A stretch of DNA of 64,000 bases from Limnobacter sp. (GTDB lineage: Bacteria > Pseudomonadota > Gammaproteobacteria > Burkholderiales > Burkholderiaceae_B). The notes under the pieces were generated by a model. It was not told where the DNA came from and did not search any database. It saw only the letters and a list, made by a program, of their open reading frames with translations. Every line of letters begins with the position of its first letter. Position 1 is the first letter of the stretch. The stretch spans positions 495,055 through 559,054 of the forward strand of contig JARWZZ010000007.1 in the NCBI GenBank assembly GCA_029866125.1. The letters are read 5' to 3'. Position numbers and translations under genes: made by a program. This document shows positions 26,061-33,575 of the stretch, piece by piece.

Positions 26061-26543
26061 ATGAGAAAGTCCATCTTAAAACGGTCTAAAGTGATTGTTC
26101 AAGAGGCAGATTTTGATTTAACTGAATCAACCCGTTGGTTGCGCGAAGGCCTGCCCCAGGTGGGCGCCGTTGCATGCTTTGTGGGTACTGTGCGTGACAT
26201 CAATGACAATTCAAGCGTTAGCGCCATGACTTTGGAGCATTACCCTGGCATGACTGAAAAGTCACTTGAGAACATCATTCAGGTGGCCAGCGAAAGATTT
26301 GAGATTGTGTCGGCCCTGATTATTCACCGGGTTGGCCCCCTGCTGCCGCAAGACCAAATTGTGCTTGCCGCCTGCACCAGCGAACACCGTCAGCAGGCAT
26401 TCTTGGCTTGTGAATTCATGATGGATTACCTAAAAACCGAAGCACCGTTTTGGAAAAAAGAGGACACCGACAAAGGCTCCAAATGGGTGTCCGCACGCGA
26501 TTCTGACGACACAGCAAAAACCCGTTGGGAGCAAAACAAGTGA
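26061..26543 (+). CDS. moaE: Molybdopterin synthase catalytic subunit MoaE
   Basis: A 160-residue large subunit that works as a heterotetramer with MoaD to make molybdopterin. Visible motifs are VGAVACFVGTVRD, LEHYPGMTEKSLE, IHRVGPLLPQDQIV and the active-site lysine region LKTEAPFWKKE. Its TGA overlaps the GTG start of the fluoride channel gene. Confidence 0.95.
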   Translation: MRKSILKRSKVIVQEADFDLTESTRWLREGLPQVGAVACFVGTVRDINDNSSVSAMTLEHYPGMTEKSLENIIQVASERFEIVSALIIHRVGPLLPQDQIVLAACTSEHRQQAFLACEFMMDYLKTEAPFWKKEDTDKGSKWVSARDSDDTAKTRWEQNK

Positions 26544-26932
26544 CCCCAGCCCTAAGCCCCCAGTTTGCAGCACTCGTATTTTTAGGTGCTGGCTTGGGTG
26601 GTTTGTTGCGTTATTTGGCTGGCCTTTGGCTGGTGCAACCTGCATGGCTGCCCTTTGCTGTAGGCACCTTGGCGGTCAATCTGGTAGGTGGCTTTTGCGC
26701 CGGTGTTTTGTTTGCCGCGCTGGGGCCCGTGGTGCTGAAAAGCAGTGCAGCAGGCTTGTTTTTAATGACAGGTGTATTGGGTGGTCTCACCACGTTTTCA
26801 GCATTCACCGCTGAGGGCATGGCGCTTATTCTGGAAAAGCCATTGATTGGCATTGCCCATGCTTTGGTGCACGTGGTGGGCTGTTTAATGGCCTTCGCTG
26901 CGGGTCACAGGTTGATCATTGCATTTCATTAA
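26540..26932 (+). CDS. crcB: Fluoride channel CrcB/Fluc
   Basis: A 130-residue membrane protein with four helices. Family motifs are LGAGLGGLLRYLAG near the start, GTLAVNLVGGF in helix 2 (with the conserved Asn), and GVLGGLTTFSAFT with the Phe/Thr track that lines the pore. It works as a dimer and exports fluoride passively. The GTG at 26540 overlaps the moaE stop and has GGAG upstream, so it is translated with the molybdenum cofactor genes. It ends 4 bases inside a convergent gene. Confidence 0.93.
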   Translation: MTPALSPQFAALVFLGAGLGGLLRYLAGLWLVQPAWLPFAVGTLAVNLVGGFCAGVLFAALGPVVLKSSAAGLFLMTGVLGGLTTFSAFTAEGMALILEKPLIGIAHALVHVVGCLMAFAAGHRLIIAFH

Positions 26933-27396
26933 TGTTGTTCCCAAGGCAAGCCATGTTTGCGCCAACCGTTGATGGATGACCTGCGGTGTAGGTCGTCTTT
27001 ATCCCCCTCAAAACCTTCCAGCACGTTGATCGCTTTGTCAAAGCCGTGTTTGACCAACAAAGCAGCCGCATTGTGGGATCGGGCACCACTCCTACACAGC
27101 AGCAAAATCGTTTGGTTGGGATCTATCCTTGACTTAACTTGCGCAACAAAATCCTCATTGCGGGTGCCTTCCGGGTAAGTGCTCCATTCAATATGCATCC
27201 AGCGGTCTTCTGAAAAACTCACTTGCCCCACCCAGTCCAGCTCTGCTTGGGTGCGCACATCCACCAACACTGCATCTGGGTCAGATTGCAAAAGTGCCCA
27301 TGCCTCTGTTGGACTCAAACTTCCACAATAAGGCAGTTCATTCTGAGCGGCTCGCTCTTTGGCTTTGTCCAAAAGACTTTGGGTGGTTGAGTTCAT
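26929..27396 (-). CDS. Rhodanese-like domain protein
   Basis: A 155-residue single-domain rhodanese. The active loop is CRSGARS with Cys101, preceded by AVLVDVRTQAELDWVG, a standard rhodanese strand. Such proteins pass sulfane sulfur between enzymes. No signal peptide is visible. It reads toward crcB with a 4-base overlap; a link to the sulfur step of molybdopterin synthesis is possible but not shown. Confidence 0.9.
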   Translation of the reverse strand: MNSTTQSLLDKAKERAAQNELPYCGSLSPTEAWALLQSDPDAVLVDVRTQAELDWVGQVSFSEDRWMHIEWSTYPEGTRNEDFVAQVKSRIDPNQTILLLCRSGARSHNAAALLVKHGFDKAINVLEGFEGDKDDLHRRSSINGWRKHGLPWEQH

Positions 27397-27492
27397 GCTT
27401 ATACAAGTAATTAGCGTCGTAGTCAGTATATCTCAAACCGCTTGAGGTGAAATCATGATGAAAACCCTGAATGCATCTCTATGGTGCGTGTA

Positions 27493-27509
27493 TGCACCAA
27501 TAATGTGCA
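27493..27509. promoter_or_regulatory. NtrC-type operator upstream of glnA
   Basis: TGCACCAATAATGTGCA matches the NtrC dyad GCAC-N7-GTGC. It lies about 118 bases before the expected glnA transcription start, close to the distance of the strong enhancer sites in E. coli. A weaker look-alike, TGCAC-N7-GAGCA, is at 27541-27557. A perfect TGGTGC-N6-GCACCA dyad at 27482-27499 overlaps the first site. The whole gene-free stretch 27397-27756 is the glnA control region; nothing that looks like a gene is seen in it. Confidence 0.7.
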
Positions 27510-27592
27510 GTGACAGGTTCCCCAAAAGGATGCAAGGCCGTGCACTCCTTCTGAGCACGTGATGTGTGGGCAGCCTGTCAATTTTAAAATCT

Positions 27593-27608
27593 TGGCATGG
27601 TGTTTGCT
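27593..27608 (+). promoter_or_regulatory. Sigma-54 (-24/-12) promoter of glnA
   Basis: TGGCATGGTGTTTGCT keeps the GG and GC doublets at the required spacing and differs from the TGGCACG-N4-TTGCW consensus at one main position. Transcription would start near 27619, about 138 bases before glnA. Confidence 0.78.
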
Positions 27609-27685
27609 TTATCCCCCACGTAGGCGATGGTTTTCGCATCCAGCCCCGAACAAACAGCCCTATCGGTGATATTGTTTCGAAAATA

Positions 27686-27713
27686 TTGGGTGCGGCGCGC
27701 CCAAAAAGATTTT
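27686..27713 (+). promoter_or_regulatory. Terminator-like hairpin in the glnA leader
   Basis: TTGGGTGC (27686-27693) pairs with GCGCCCAA (27697-27704), eight pairs with one wobble around GGC, and a T-run (ATTTTT) follows a few bases later. It lies between the sigma-54 promoter and the glnA start, so it could attenuate the transcript or only shape the leader. Confidence 0.4.
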
Positions 27714-27756
27714 TGCGAAAGATTACTCATCCATCTTGAATTTCAGGAGATTTTGA

Positions 27757-29169
27757 ATGGCGACCGCCCAAGACGTAATGAAGATTGTTGCGGAAAACGA
27801 AGTGAAGTTCGTTGACTTCCGTTTTACAGACACACGCGGCAAAGAGCAGCACGTGTCAGTGCCTATTTCCCAGTTTGATGAAGACAAAATGGCCGAAGGT
27901 CAAGCCTTCGACGGTTCTTCAATCGCTGGTTGGAAAGGTATCGAAGCGTCTGACATGTTGTTGATTCCCGATGCGAGCACTGCCCGCATGGACCCATTCC
28001 GCGAAGAGCCAACACTGATCCTGACTTGCGACGTGGTAGAGCCTTCAGACGGCAAGGGTTACGACCGTGACCCACGTTCCATCGGCAAGCGCGCAGAAGC
28101 CTACTTGAAGAGCACAGGTTTGGGCGACACAGCCTACTTTGGCCCAGAGCCAGAATTCTTCATTTTCGACTCCATCACTTGGGGCGACGAGATGAACGGT
28201 AACTTCTTCAAGATCAAGTCTGATGAAGCGGGCTGGGCATCTGGCATTGATTACGAACACGGTAACTTGGGCCACCGCCCAGGTACAAAAGGCGGCTACT
28301 TCCCAGTGCCACCAACAGACTCATTCCAAGACATTCGCTCAGAAATGTGCCTGTTGTTGGAACAGCAAGGCGTACCCGTTGAAGTGCATCACCACGAAGT
28401 GGCTGGCGCAGGTCAAAACGAAATTGGTACCAAGTTTTCAACACTGACAGAACGTGCTGACTGGACTCAAATCCTGAAGTACACAGTGTGGAACGTGGCT
28501 GCCTCCTACGGCAAGACAGCGACATTCATGCCCAAGCCAATGTGGGGCGACAACGGTTCTGGTATGCACGTACACCAGTCCATCTGGAAAGACGGTCAAA
28601 ACCTGTTTGCAGGCAATGGCTATGCTGGTTTGTCTGATTTCGCCTTGTTCTACATCGGCGGTATCATCAAGCACGCACGCGCATTGAACGCAATTACTAA
28701 CCCATCTACAAACTCTTACAAGCGTTTGGTACCTGGTTACGAAGCGCCTGTGAAGCTGGCTTACTCAGCCCGCAACCGTTCAGCATCTATCCGCATTCCT
28801 AACGTACCTAGCCCGAAAGCTCGCCGTATCGAGGCACGCTTCCCGGATCCAATGGCCAACCCATACTTGGCATTCTCTGCCTTGATGATGGCTGGTTTGG
28901 ACGGCGTACAGAACAAGATTCACCCTGGTGAAGCTGCTAGCAAAAACCTGTACGACTTGCCACCCGAAGAAGACAAATTGATTCCAACAGTTTGCCACTC
29001 TTTGGAACAGGCTCTGGAATGTTTGGAAAACGACCACGAGTTCTTGACTCGCGGCGGTGTATTCAGCAAAGAAATGCTGGAAGCCTACATTGCCTTGAAG
29101 ATGGAAGAAGTGCAGCGTTTCCGCATGACTCCACACCCCATCGAATACGACATGTACTACGGCCTGTAA
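27757..29169 (+). CDS. glnA: Glutamine synthetase type I
   Basis: A 470-residue dodecameric enzyme that joins ammonia to glutamate. Motifs: [17 protein letters not shown], the metal-site [10 protein letters not shown] and [16 protein letters not shown], the ATP region [16 protein letters not shown], and [17 protein letters not shown]. Tyr399 in NLYDLPPEE is the expected adenylylation site. The ATG has CAGGAG upstream. Expression should respond to nitrogen through the sigma-54 promoter, NtrC operator and the glnL-glnG pair 0.7 kb downstream. A strong terminator follows. Confidence 0.98.
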   Translation: MATAQDVMKIVAENEVKFVDFRFTDTRGKEQHVSVPISQFDEDKMAEGQAFDGSSIAGWKGIEASDMLLIPDASTARMDPFREEPTLILTCDVVEPSDGKGYDRDPRSIGKRAEAYLKSTGLGDTAYFGPEPEFFIFDSITWGDEMNGNFFKIKSDEAGWASGIDYEHGNLGHRPGTKGGYFPVPPTDSFQDIRSEMCLLLEQQGVPVEVHHHEVAGAGQNEIGTKFSTLTERADWTQILKYTVWNVAASYGKTATFMPKPMWGDNGSGMHVHQSIWKDGQNLFAGNGYAGLSDFALFYIGGIIKHARALNAITNPSTNSYKRLVPGYEAPVKLAYSARNRSASIRIPNVPSPKARRIEARFPDPMANPYLAFSALMMAGLDGVQNKIHPGEAASKNLYDLPPEEDKLIPTVCHSLEQALECLENDHEFLTRGGVFSKEMLEAYIALKMEEVQRFRMTPHPIEYDMYYGL

Positions 29170-29210
29170 TCCAAGCCTTACCTGTTAATGTGGTGAATAT
29201 GCAGTGAAAA

Positions 29211-29239
29211 AGCGACCCTCCAAGTGAGGGTCGTTTTTT
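29211..29239 (+). terminator. Intrinsic terminator after glnA
   Basis: CGACCCTC and GAGGGTCG pair perfectly around CAAGT, followed by six T. It separates glnA from the downstream regulatory genes. Confidence 0.9.
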
Positions 29240-29339
29240 ATGGGTAACCTGATTTGTATCGCTAGCAGAGCCCTTCGGGGGATGGGCTACACACTGAGTC
29301 GAGTATGATTCACTTATGTGTTTTATTTCGAGTGGTGTA

Positions 29340-29870
29340 ATGCAAATCAGACTACCAGTTCTTGGCGCAATTTTAACTTGTGCGGGCTTCGCTCCTGCAG
29401 GCCTGGCCATGGGTACTGAGCTGTATGTGTGTACGGATGGCAATGGCGTTCGTACCTATCAGAATTCCGATTCGGGCCAAGGTTGCGTGTTGCTTAACTT
29501 AAACCCAATCACCGTGGTGCCAGCTGCCAAAGACCGCAGGCAAGCCGTTAAAAAAGCAGAAGATTTTGAACCCCGTCAAAATGAAAGAGGCGAATCAGAA
29601 GGCAGGCGAATGCAAGGTAACCAGCCCATGCAGCCCGCATTCAGCGCCAGCGATGACCGTGCAAAAATTTTGCAGGAAGAGCTTCGGGTAGAAGAAGGCA
29701 AGTTGAACAGCTTGAAGGATGAATTCAAAAAGGGTCAGCCAGACCGAAACGGCGATGAAAAAAATTACCAAAAGTACCTTGATCGAAGCGCTCGACTTGA
29801 GCAGGATATCCGGAGTACGCAAGAAAACGTAGACATTCTGAAGCGGGAGATCGGCAAACTTCTCCGCTAG
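29340..29870 (+). CDS. Exported DUF4124-like protein
   Basis: A 176-residue protein. Residues 1-23 are a signal peptide (MQIRLPVLGAILTCAGFAPAGLA). After it, ELYVCTDGNGVRTYQNSDSGQGC is the short DUF4124-type fold seen in many small periplasmic proteins. The second half (about 90-176) is charged and predicted coiled coil (LQEELRVEEGKLNSLKDEF). Function unknown. Proteins of this kind are often found between glnA and glnL in Burkholderiales, as far as I recall. It lies 25 bases before glnL and may be co-transcribed with it. Confidence 0.8.
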   Translation: MQIRLPVLGAILTCAGFAPAGLAMGTELYVCTDGNGVRTYQNSDSGQGCVLLNLNPITVVPAAKDRRQAVKKAEDFEPRQNERGESEGRRMQGNQPMQPAFSASDDRAKILQEELRVEEGKLNSLKDEFKKGQPDRNGDEKNYQKYLDRSARLEQDIRSTQENVDILKREIGKLLR

Positions 29871-29895
29871 GAATCAACCAGTGTGAGAGGGCAGA

Positions 29896-30981
29896 TTGCT
29901 TAAAGATCGTTTTCAGGGTTTGGATTTACTGGCCACAGCGGTTGTTTTAAGCGATTACCAAGGCACCGTTGTGTATGCCAACAGCGCGGCTGAAGGCCTG
30001 CTGGAAGTGTCGAGGCGCAGCTTAGATGGCCAAGCGCTGATTGCTTTTTTTGTCGACAAAAAGCAGTTTAAACAGTTCGTTGAAATGGGTGTGCGCGATC
30101 CTTTTGACGTCAAACGCCAAGTTTTTGAAATATTGCGGCCCAACGGCACCGTTGAGCATGTGCACGTCACCTTGTCCTCACCGGACGTTCGCCAAGACCT
30201 TACCCTGATTGAATTGCGCGAAATAGAGCAGCAAATGAAAGTGGACCGCGAGGCCCGCATGCTGGATCAATCCTTGGCCAACAAAGAGCTGATACGCAAT
30301 CTAGCCCACGAAATAAAAAACCCACTGGGCGGTATCCGCGGCGCAGCCCAGTTGTTGGAGGCCGAGCTGCCTTCGCCCGATTTGCGTGAGTACACTCAGG
30401 TTGTGATTAAAGAGGCGGATCGCCTTCAAACCCTTGTGGACCGGCTTCTGGCTCCACACCGCAAGCCCCACATTGTGTCGGTCATGAATATCCATGAAGT
30501 GTGCGAGCGTGTGCGCTCCGTCATTCTGGCAGAGCATCCCAAAGGCCTGCGTTTCGTGAGGGATTACGACATCTCCATCCCCGAATTCATGGGCGACCTG
30601 GAGCAACTGATTCAAACAATCCTAAATGTGGTGCGCAATGCCGCTCAAGCCCTCAAAAAACAGATCGGAGATGGCTTAGCTCAAATCACCGTACGCACCA
30701 GAGTGGTGCGCCGAGTCACTCTAAATAGGCGTCAATGCAAGCTGGCATTAGATTTGCAAGTCATTGACAATGGACCGGGAATTTTGCCGGATATACAAGA
30801 AAGAATCTTTTTCCCATTGGTATCGGGGCGGGAAGGTGGAAGCGGTTTGGGCCTGACTTTGGCGCAGACCTTCGTGCAACAGCACGGTGGAACCATCGAA
30901 TTTAACTCCACACCGGGAAAGACAGTCTTCCAGATATTGCTACCCATACAACTTGAGCATTCGGCAAAGTCCGATGTTTAA
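29896..30981 (+). CDS. glnL: Nitrogen sensor kinase NtrB
   Basis: A 361-residue soluble kinase that phosphorylates or dephosphorylates NtrC under PII control. The PAS domain (about 5-110) opens with LLATAVVLSDYQGTVVYAN. The phospho-histidine is His138 in NLAHEIKNPLGGIRGAAQLLE, the wording typical of NtrB. The ATPase domain ends with GGSGLGLTLAQTFVQQHGG. No membrane helix is present. The start is TTG at 29896 after GAGAGGG. glnG follows after 13 bases. Confidence 0.94.
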   Translation: MLKDRFQGLDLLATAVVLSDYQGTVVYANSAAEGLLEVSRRSLDGQALIAFFVDKKQFKQFVEMGVRDPFDVKRQVFEILRPNGTVEHVHVTLSSPDVRQDLTLIELREIEQQMKVDREARMLDQSLANKELIRNLAHEIKNPLGGIRGAAQLLEAELPSPDLREYTQVVIKEADRLQTLVDRLLAPHRKPHIVSVMNIHEVCERVRSVILAEHPKGLRFVRDYDISIPEFMGDLEQLIQTILNVVRNAAQALKKQIGDGLAQITVRTRVVRRVTLNRRQCKLALDLQVIDNGPGILPDIQERIFFPLVSGREGGSGLGLTLAQTFVQQHGGTIEFNSTPGKTVFQILLPIQLEHSAKSDV

Positions 30982-30994
30982 AAGGATTTAAATA

Positions 30995-32650
30995 ATGCGT
31001 CCCATCTGGATTGTTGATGACGATCATTCCATACGCTGGGTGCTGCAAAAAGCGGTAAGCCGCGAGGGTATCCCCTGCGAAATTTTTTCTTCTGCCAATG
31101 AAGTGTTGGACAGGTTGGACATCGAGTGCCCGCAGGTTTTGGTGTCTGACATCCGCATGCCGGGGCAGAGTGGTTTGGATTTGCTGAATGTGGTCCGTGA
31201 AAAATATCCGGACCTGCCAGTGATCATCATGACTGCCTATTCCGACCTTGACAGTGCGGTGGCCGCATTCCAAGGCGGGGCGTTTGAATACCTGCCCAAA
31301 CCCTTTGATGTGCAAAAGGCCGTCGAGCTAATTATGCGGGCTGTGCGGGAGTCCGAGTCCGAAGGGTTTGTTGAAGAACAAGCCGCCGAAGCGCCGGAAA
31401 TTCTCGGGCAAGCACCCGCCATGCAAGAGGTGTTTCGCGCCATTGGGCGCTTGTCCCAATCGAACGTGACGGTGTTGATTACCGGTGAATCAGGTGCTGG
31501 TAAGGAGCTTGTTGCCCGTGCGCTGCATCGCCACAGCCCAAGGGCCACCCAGCCATTTATCGCCTTGAACACCGCAGCAATTCCCAAGGATTTGCTGGAG
31601 TCCGAGCTGTTTGGGCACGAGCGTGGTTCGTTTACCGGCGCACAAACCCAAAGGCGAGGGCGCTTTGAGCAGGCTGAGGGCGGTACCTTGTTTCTCGATG
31701 AAATTGGCGACATGCCCGCAGAGCTTCAAACCCGATTGTTGCGGGTTTTATCGGACGGGCATTTTTACCGTGTGGGTGGGCAGCAACCCATCAAAGCCAA
31801 TGTACGCGTGATTGCGGCCACCCATCAAAATTTGGAAGCGCATGTGCGTCAAGGCTTGTTCCGTGAGGATTTGTTTCACCGTTTGAACGTCATCCGCCTG
31901 CGTTTGCCTTCGTTGAAAGAGCGCAGGGAAGACATCCCCCTGTTGTCCAAACACTTTTTGACACAATCTGCACGTGAGCTGGGTGTTGAAACCAAGCGGT
32001 TGTCTGAAACGGCATTAAGCGTGCTGACCGCGTTTCCGTTTCCCGGCAACGTGCGACAACTTGAAAACATTTGCCGTTGGATTACGGTCATGGCCCCCGC
32101 TCAATCTGTGGAAGCGCGTGATTTGCCCCCTGAAGTGAAAGAGGCGGTGGATCCCTCTATGTTGGGTGCACCCGAGGCAGGTCACTCACTTTCGGCAGCG
32201 GATTTGATTGCCCCTATTGCGGACCCCGTTACCGAGAGGGCGGCCAGTTCACTGTATGCACATTCCCCTGCAGCGGCTGCAACAGCAGCACCGAACGCAG
32301 CATCGCCACTATCCACCGTGGCTTCAAGTAGCAGCTATGCGACCAGGCACGGGGGCAGTGGGGATTCCATCGGTATGCCTTTCAACAGCGACCTAGGGCA
32401 ACATTCTGTGCCTGGGGCTGTGAAGCAAGTCGACTGGAGTGAGCTTTTGACCGCCGAAGCGGCCAAAGCCTTGGCCAAGGGTGCCGACAACATCATGGAT
32501 GAGTTTGCTGCCAAATTCGAAACCACCATGATTCAAGCGGCATTGAAGGCAACCCACGGCAAACGGATAGAAGCGGCACAGCGCTTGGGTATTGGAAGAA
32601 ACACCATTACCCGAAAGATCCAAGATTTGGGTATTGATCTTCCAGACTAG
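30995..32650 (+). CDS. glnG: Nitrogen regulator NtrC with a long linker
   Basis: A 551-residue sigma-54 activator; E. coli NtrC has 469. The receiver has Asp52 in LVSDIRMPGQSG. The AAA+ domain (about 140-375) has Walker A GESGAGKE and LFLDEIGDMP; its sigma-54 contact loop reads GSFTGA (211-216) instead of GAFTGA. Residues about 385-475 are an Ala/Ser/Pro-rich, low-complexity linker with no clear fold. The C-terminal Fis-type helix-turn-helix (about 511-545, GKRIEAAQRLGIGRNTITRK) is intact. It should activate glnA through the operator at 27493-27509. It ends 13 bases from a convergent gene. Confidence 0.94.
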   Translation: MRPIWIVDDDHSIRWVLQKAVSREGIPCEIFSSANEVLDRLDIECPQVLVSDIRMPGQSGLDLLNVVREKYPDLPVIIMTAYSDLDSAVAAFQGGAFEYLPKPFDVQKAVELIMRAVRESESEGFVEEQAAEAPEILGQAPAMQEVFRAIGRLSQSNVTVLITGESGAGKELVARALHRHSPRATQPFIALNTAAIPKDLLESELFGHERGSFTGAQTQRRGRFEQAEGGTLFLDEIGDMPAELQTRLLRVLSDGHFYRVGGQQPIKANVRVIAATHQNLEAHVRQGLFREDLFHRLNVIRLRLPSLKERREDIPLLSKHFLTQSARELGVETKRLSETALSVLTAFPFPGNVRQLENICRWITVMAPAQSVEARDLPPEVKEAVDPSMLGAPEAGHSLSAADLIAPIADPVTERAASSLYAHSPAAAATAAPNAASPLSTVASSSSYATRHGGSGDSIGMPFNSDLGQHSVPGAVKQVDWSELLTAEAAKALAKGADNIMDEFAAKFETTMIQAALKATHGKRIEAAQRLGIGRNTITRKIQDLGIDLPD

Positions 32651-32663
32651 ATGTTGTGTCTAA

Positions 32664-33476
32664 TTAGCCCGCCGCAAATCCATCTACAAACGAACCAAAC
32701 AGGCTGAAATCAGCCTGTCCGGAGGCAACTCCGACGATGGAAGCTGTGGAGGCAATCAGTAGGTCTGCCAACTGCGCATCCGAGAAGATGGGTGGGGTTG
32801 CCGGGTCTTCAAAAACGCTGATAATCAGCTTAATGTACTGATCGAACAAAGCGCCCTGACCGTTGGACACCTCGTTGGCCAGAGCTTGGGCGTTTTTGTC
32901 TACAAAGTCACCAATTTGCTGTATTTCTTGAAAGTCGATGGATTTGTAGGTGTTAATTAAGGTGTCGAAATACAAGGACTGAATGTTATCGGGTGTGGCC
33001 GCCAAATTGGTGAAGTTGATCAAGCCCAAATCGGTGGCACCAATTTGCCCGTCGCCATTGGTGTCAACTCCACTGCTCGAAAACAAGCTGTTGTAAGCGG
33101 CCAGTCCGGTTTTGCTGACGATTCCATTTTTCAGATTTGCTGTTGAGAGTACGCCAGTCTCAGTATTCAGCTTGACCAGGTTTGCAAACGCGGAATTGGC
33201 AAGTTCGGCCGGAAATGCGCTATTTGTAGGTGCATTACCGCTGCCGCCCGTGCTAACCGGGTCTAAACTGCGCGAATCAATTCGCACCGAATCAAAAAAT
33301 GAAATCACTTCCTGAGTAGTCACACCACCGTAAATCTCAGCCAGAAAAGCATTCGTTACTCCAAACTGTTTGGCAACATTGAAGATTTCTTGCGGATTAT
33401 TCAAATTGGCGAGAATAAACTCTTTGGCTTGCGCCACTGTGACACCAAATTTGGCTAAATGTTCGGCTGCGCCCAT
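32664..33476 (-). CDS. Orphan protein with a dockerin/EF-hand calcium loop
   Basis: I do not recognise this 270-residue protein. Residues 138-149 (DTNGDGQIGATD) form a perfect twelve-residue calcium loop of the EF-hand/dockerin kind. The N-terminal 60 residues hold two FGVT units (FGVTVAQAKEF and FGVTNAFLAEIYGGVT) of a helical motif that I associate with large secreted calcium-binding proteins of betaproteobacteria. The chain is acidic and rich in Asn, Ala and Ser. No N-terminal signal is visible. It ends in a hydrophobic/acidic tail (FSLFGSFVDGFAAG), compatible with but not proof of type I secretion. A perfect 11-bp inverted repeat lies just before the gene. It follows a chemoreceptor gene on the same strand. 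Confidence 0.7.
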   Translation of the reverse strand: MGAAEHLAKFGVTVAQAKEFILANLNNPQEIFNVAKQFGVTNAFLAEIYGGVTTQEVISFFDSVRIDSRSLDPVSTGGSGNAPTNSAFPAELANSAFANLVKLNTETGVLSTANLKNGIVSKTGLAAYNSLFSSSGVDTNGDGQIGATDLGLINFTNLAATPDNIQSLYFDTLINTYKSIDFQEIQQIGDFVDKNAQALANEVSNGQGALFDQYIKLIISVFEDPATPPIFSDAQLADLLIASTASIVGVASGQADFSLFGSFVDGFAAG

Positions 33477-33503
33477 GTGTGCAAATACCTATAAAATACG
33501 TGA

Positions 33504-33547
33504 GTAAAAGTAACAGTATTCCACATTTTGTAGTCAGTTACTTTTAC
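33504..33547. promoter_or_regulatory. Perfect 11-bp inverted repeat before the calcium-loop gene
   Basis: GTAAAAGTAAC (33504-33514) and GTTACTTTTAC (33537-33547) are exact reverse complements with 22 bases between them. The element lies 28 bases upstream of the orphan's start and 28 bases after the chemoreceptor's stop. It is A+T-rich and lacks a T-run, so an operator is more likely than a terminator. Confidence 0.65.
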
Positions 33548-33575
33548 ATGTCAAGTTCAATTCTTCCAGCTTGGT

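Noticed and set aside
26525..26560. Fluoride riboswitch for crcB
   Set aside because: crcB starts on the moaE stop codon, so there is no leader to hold one.
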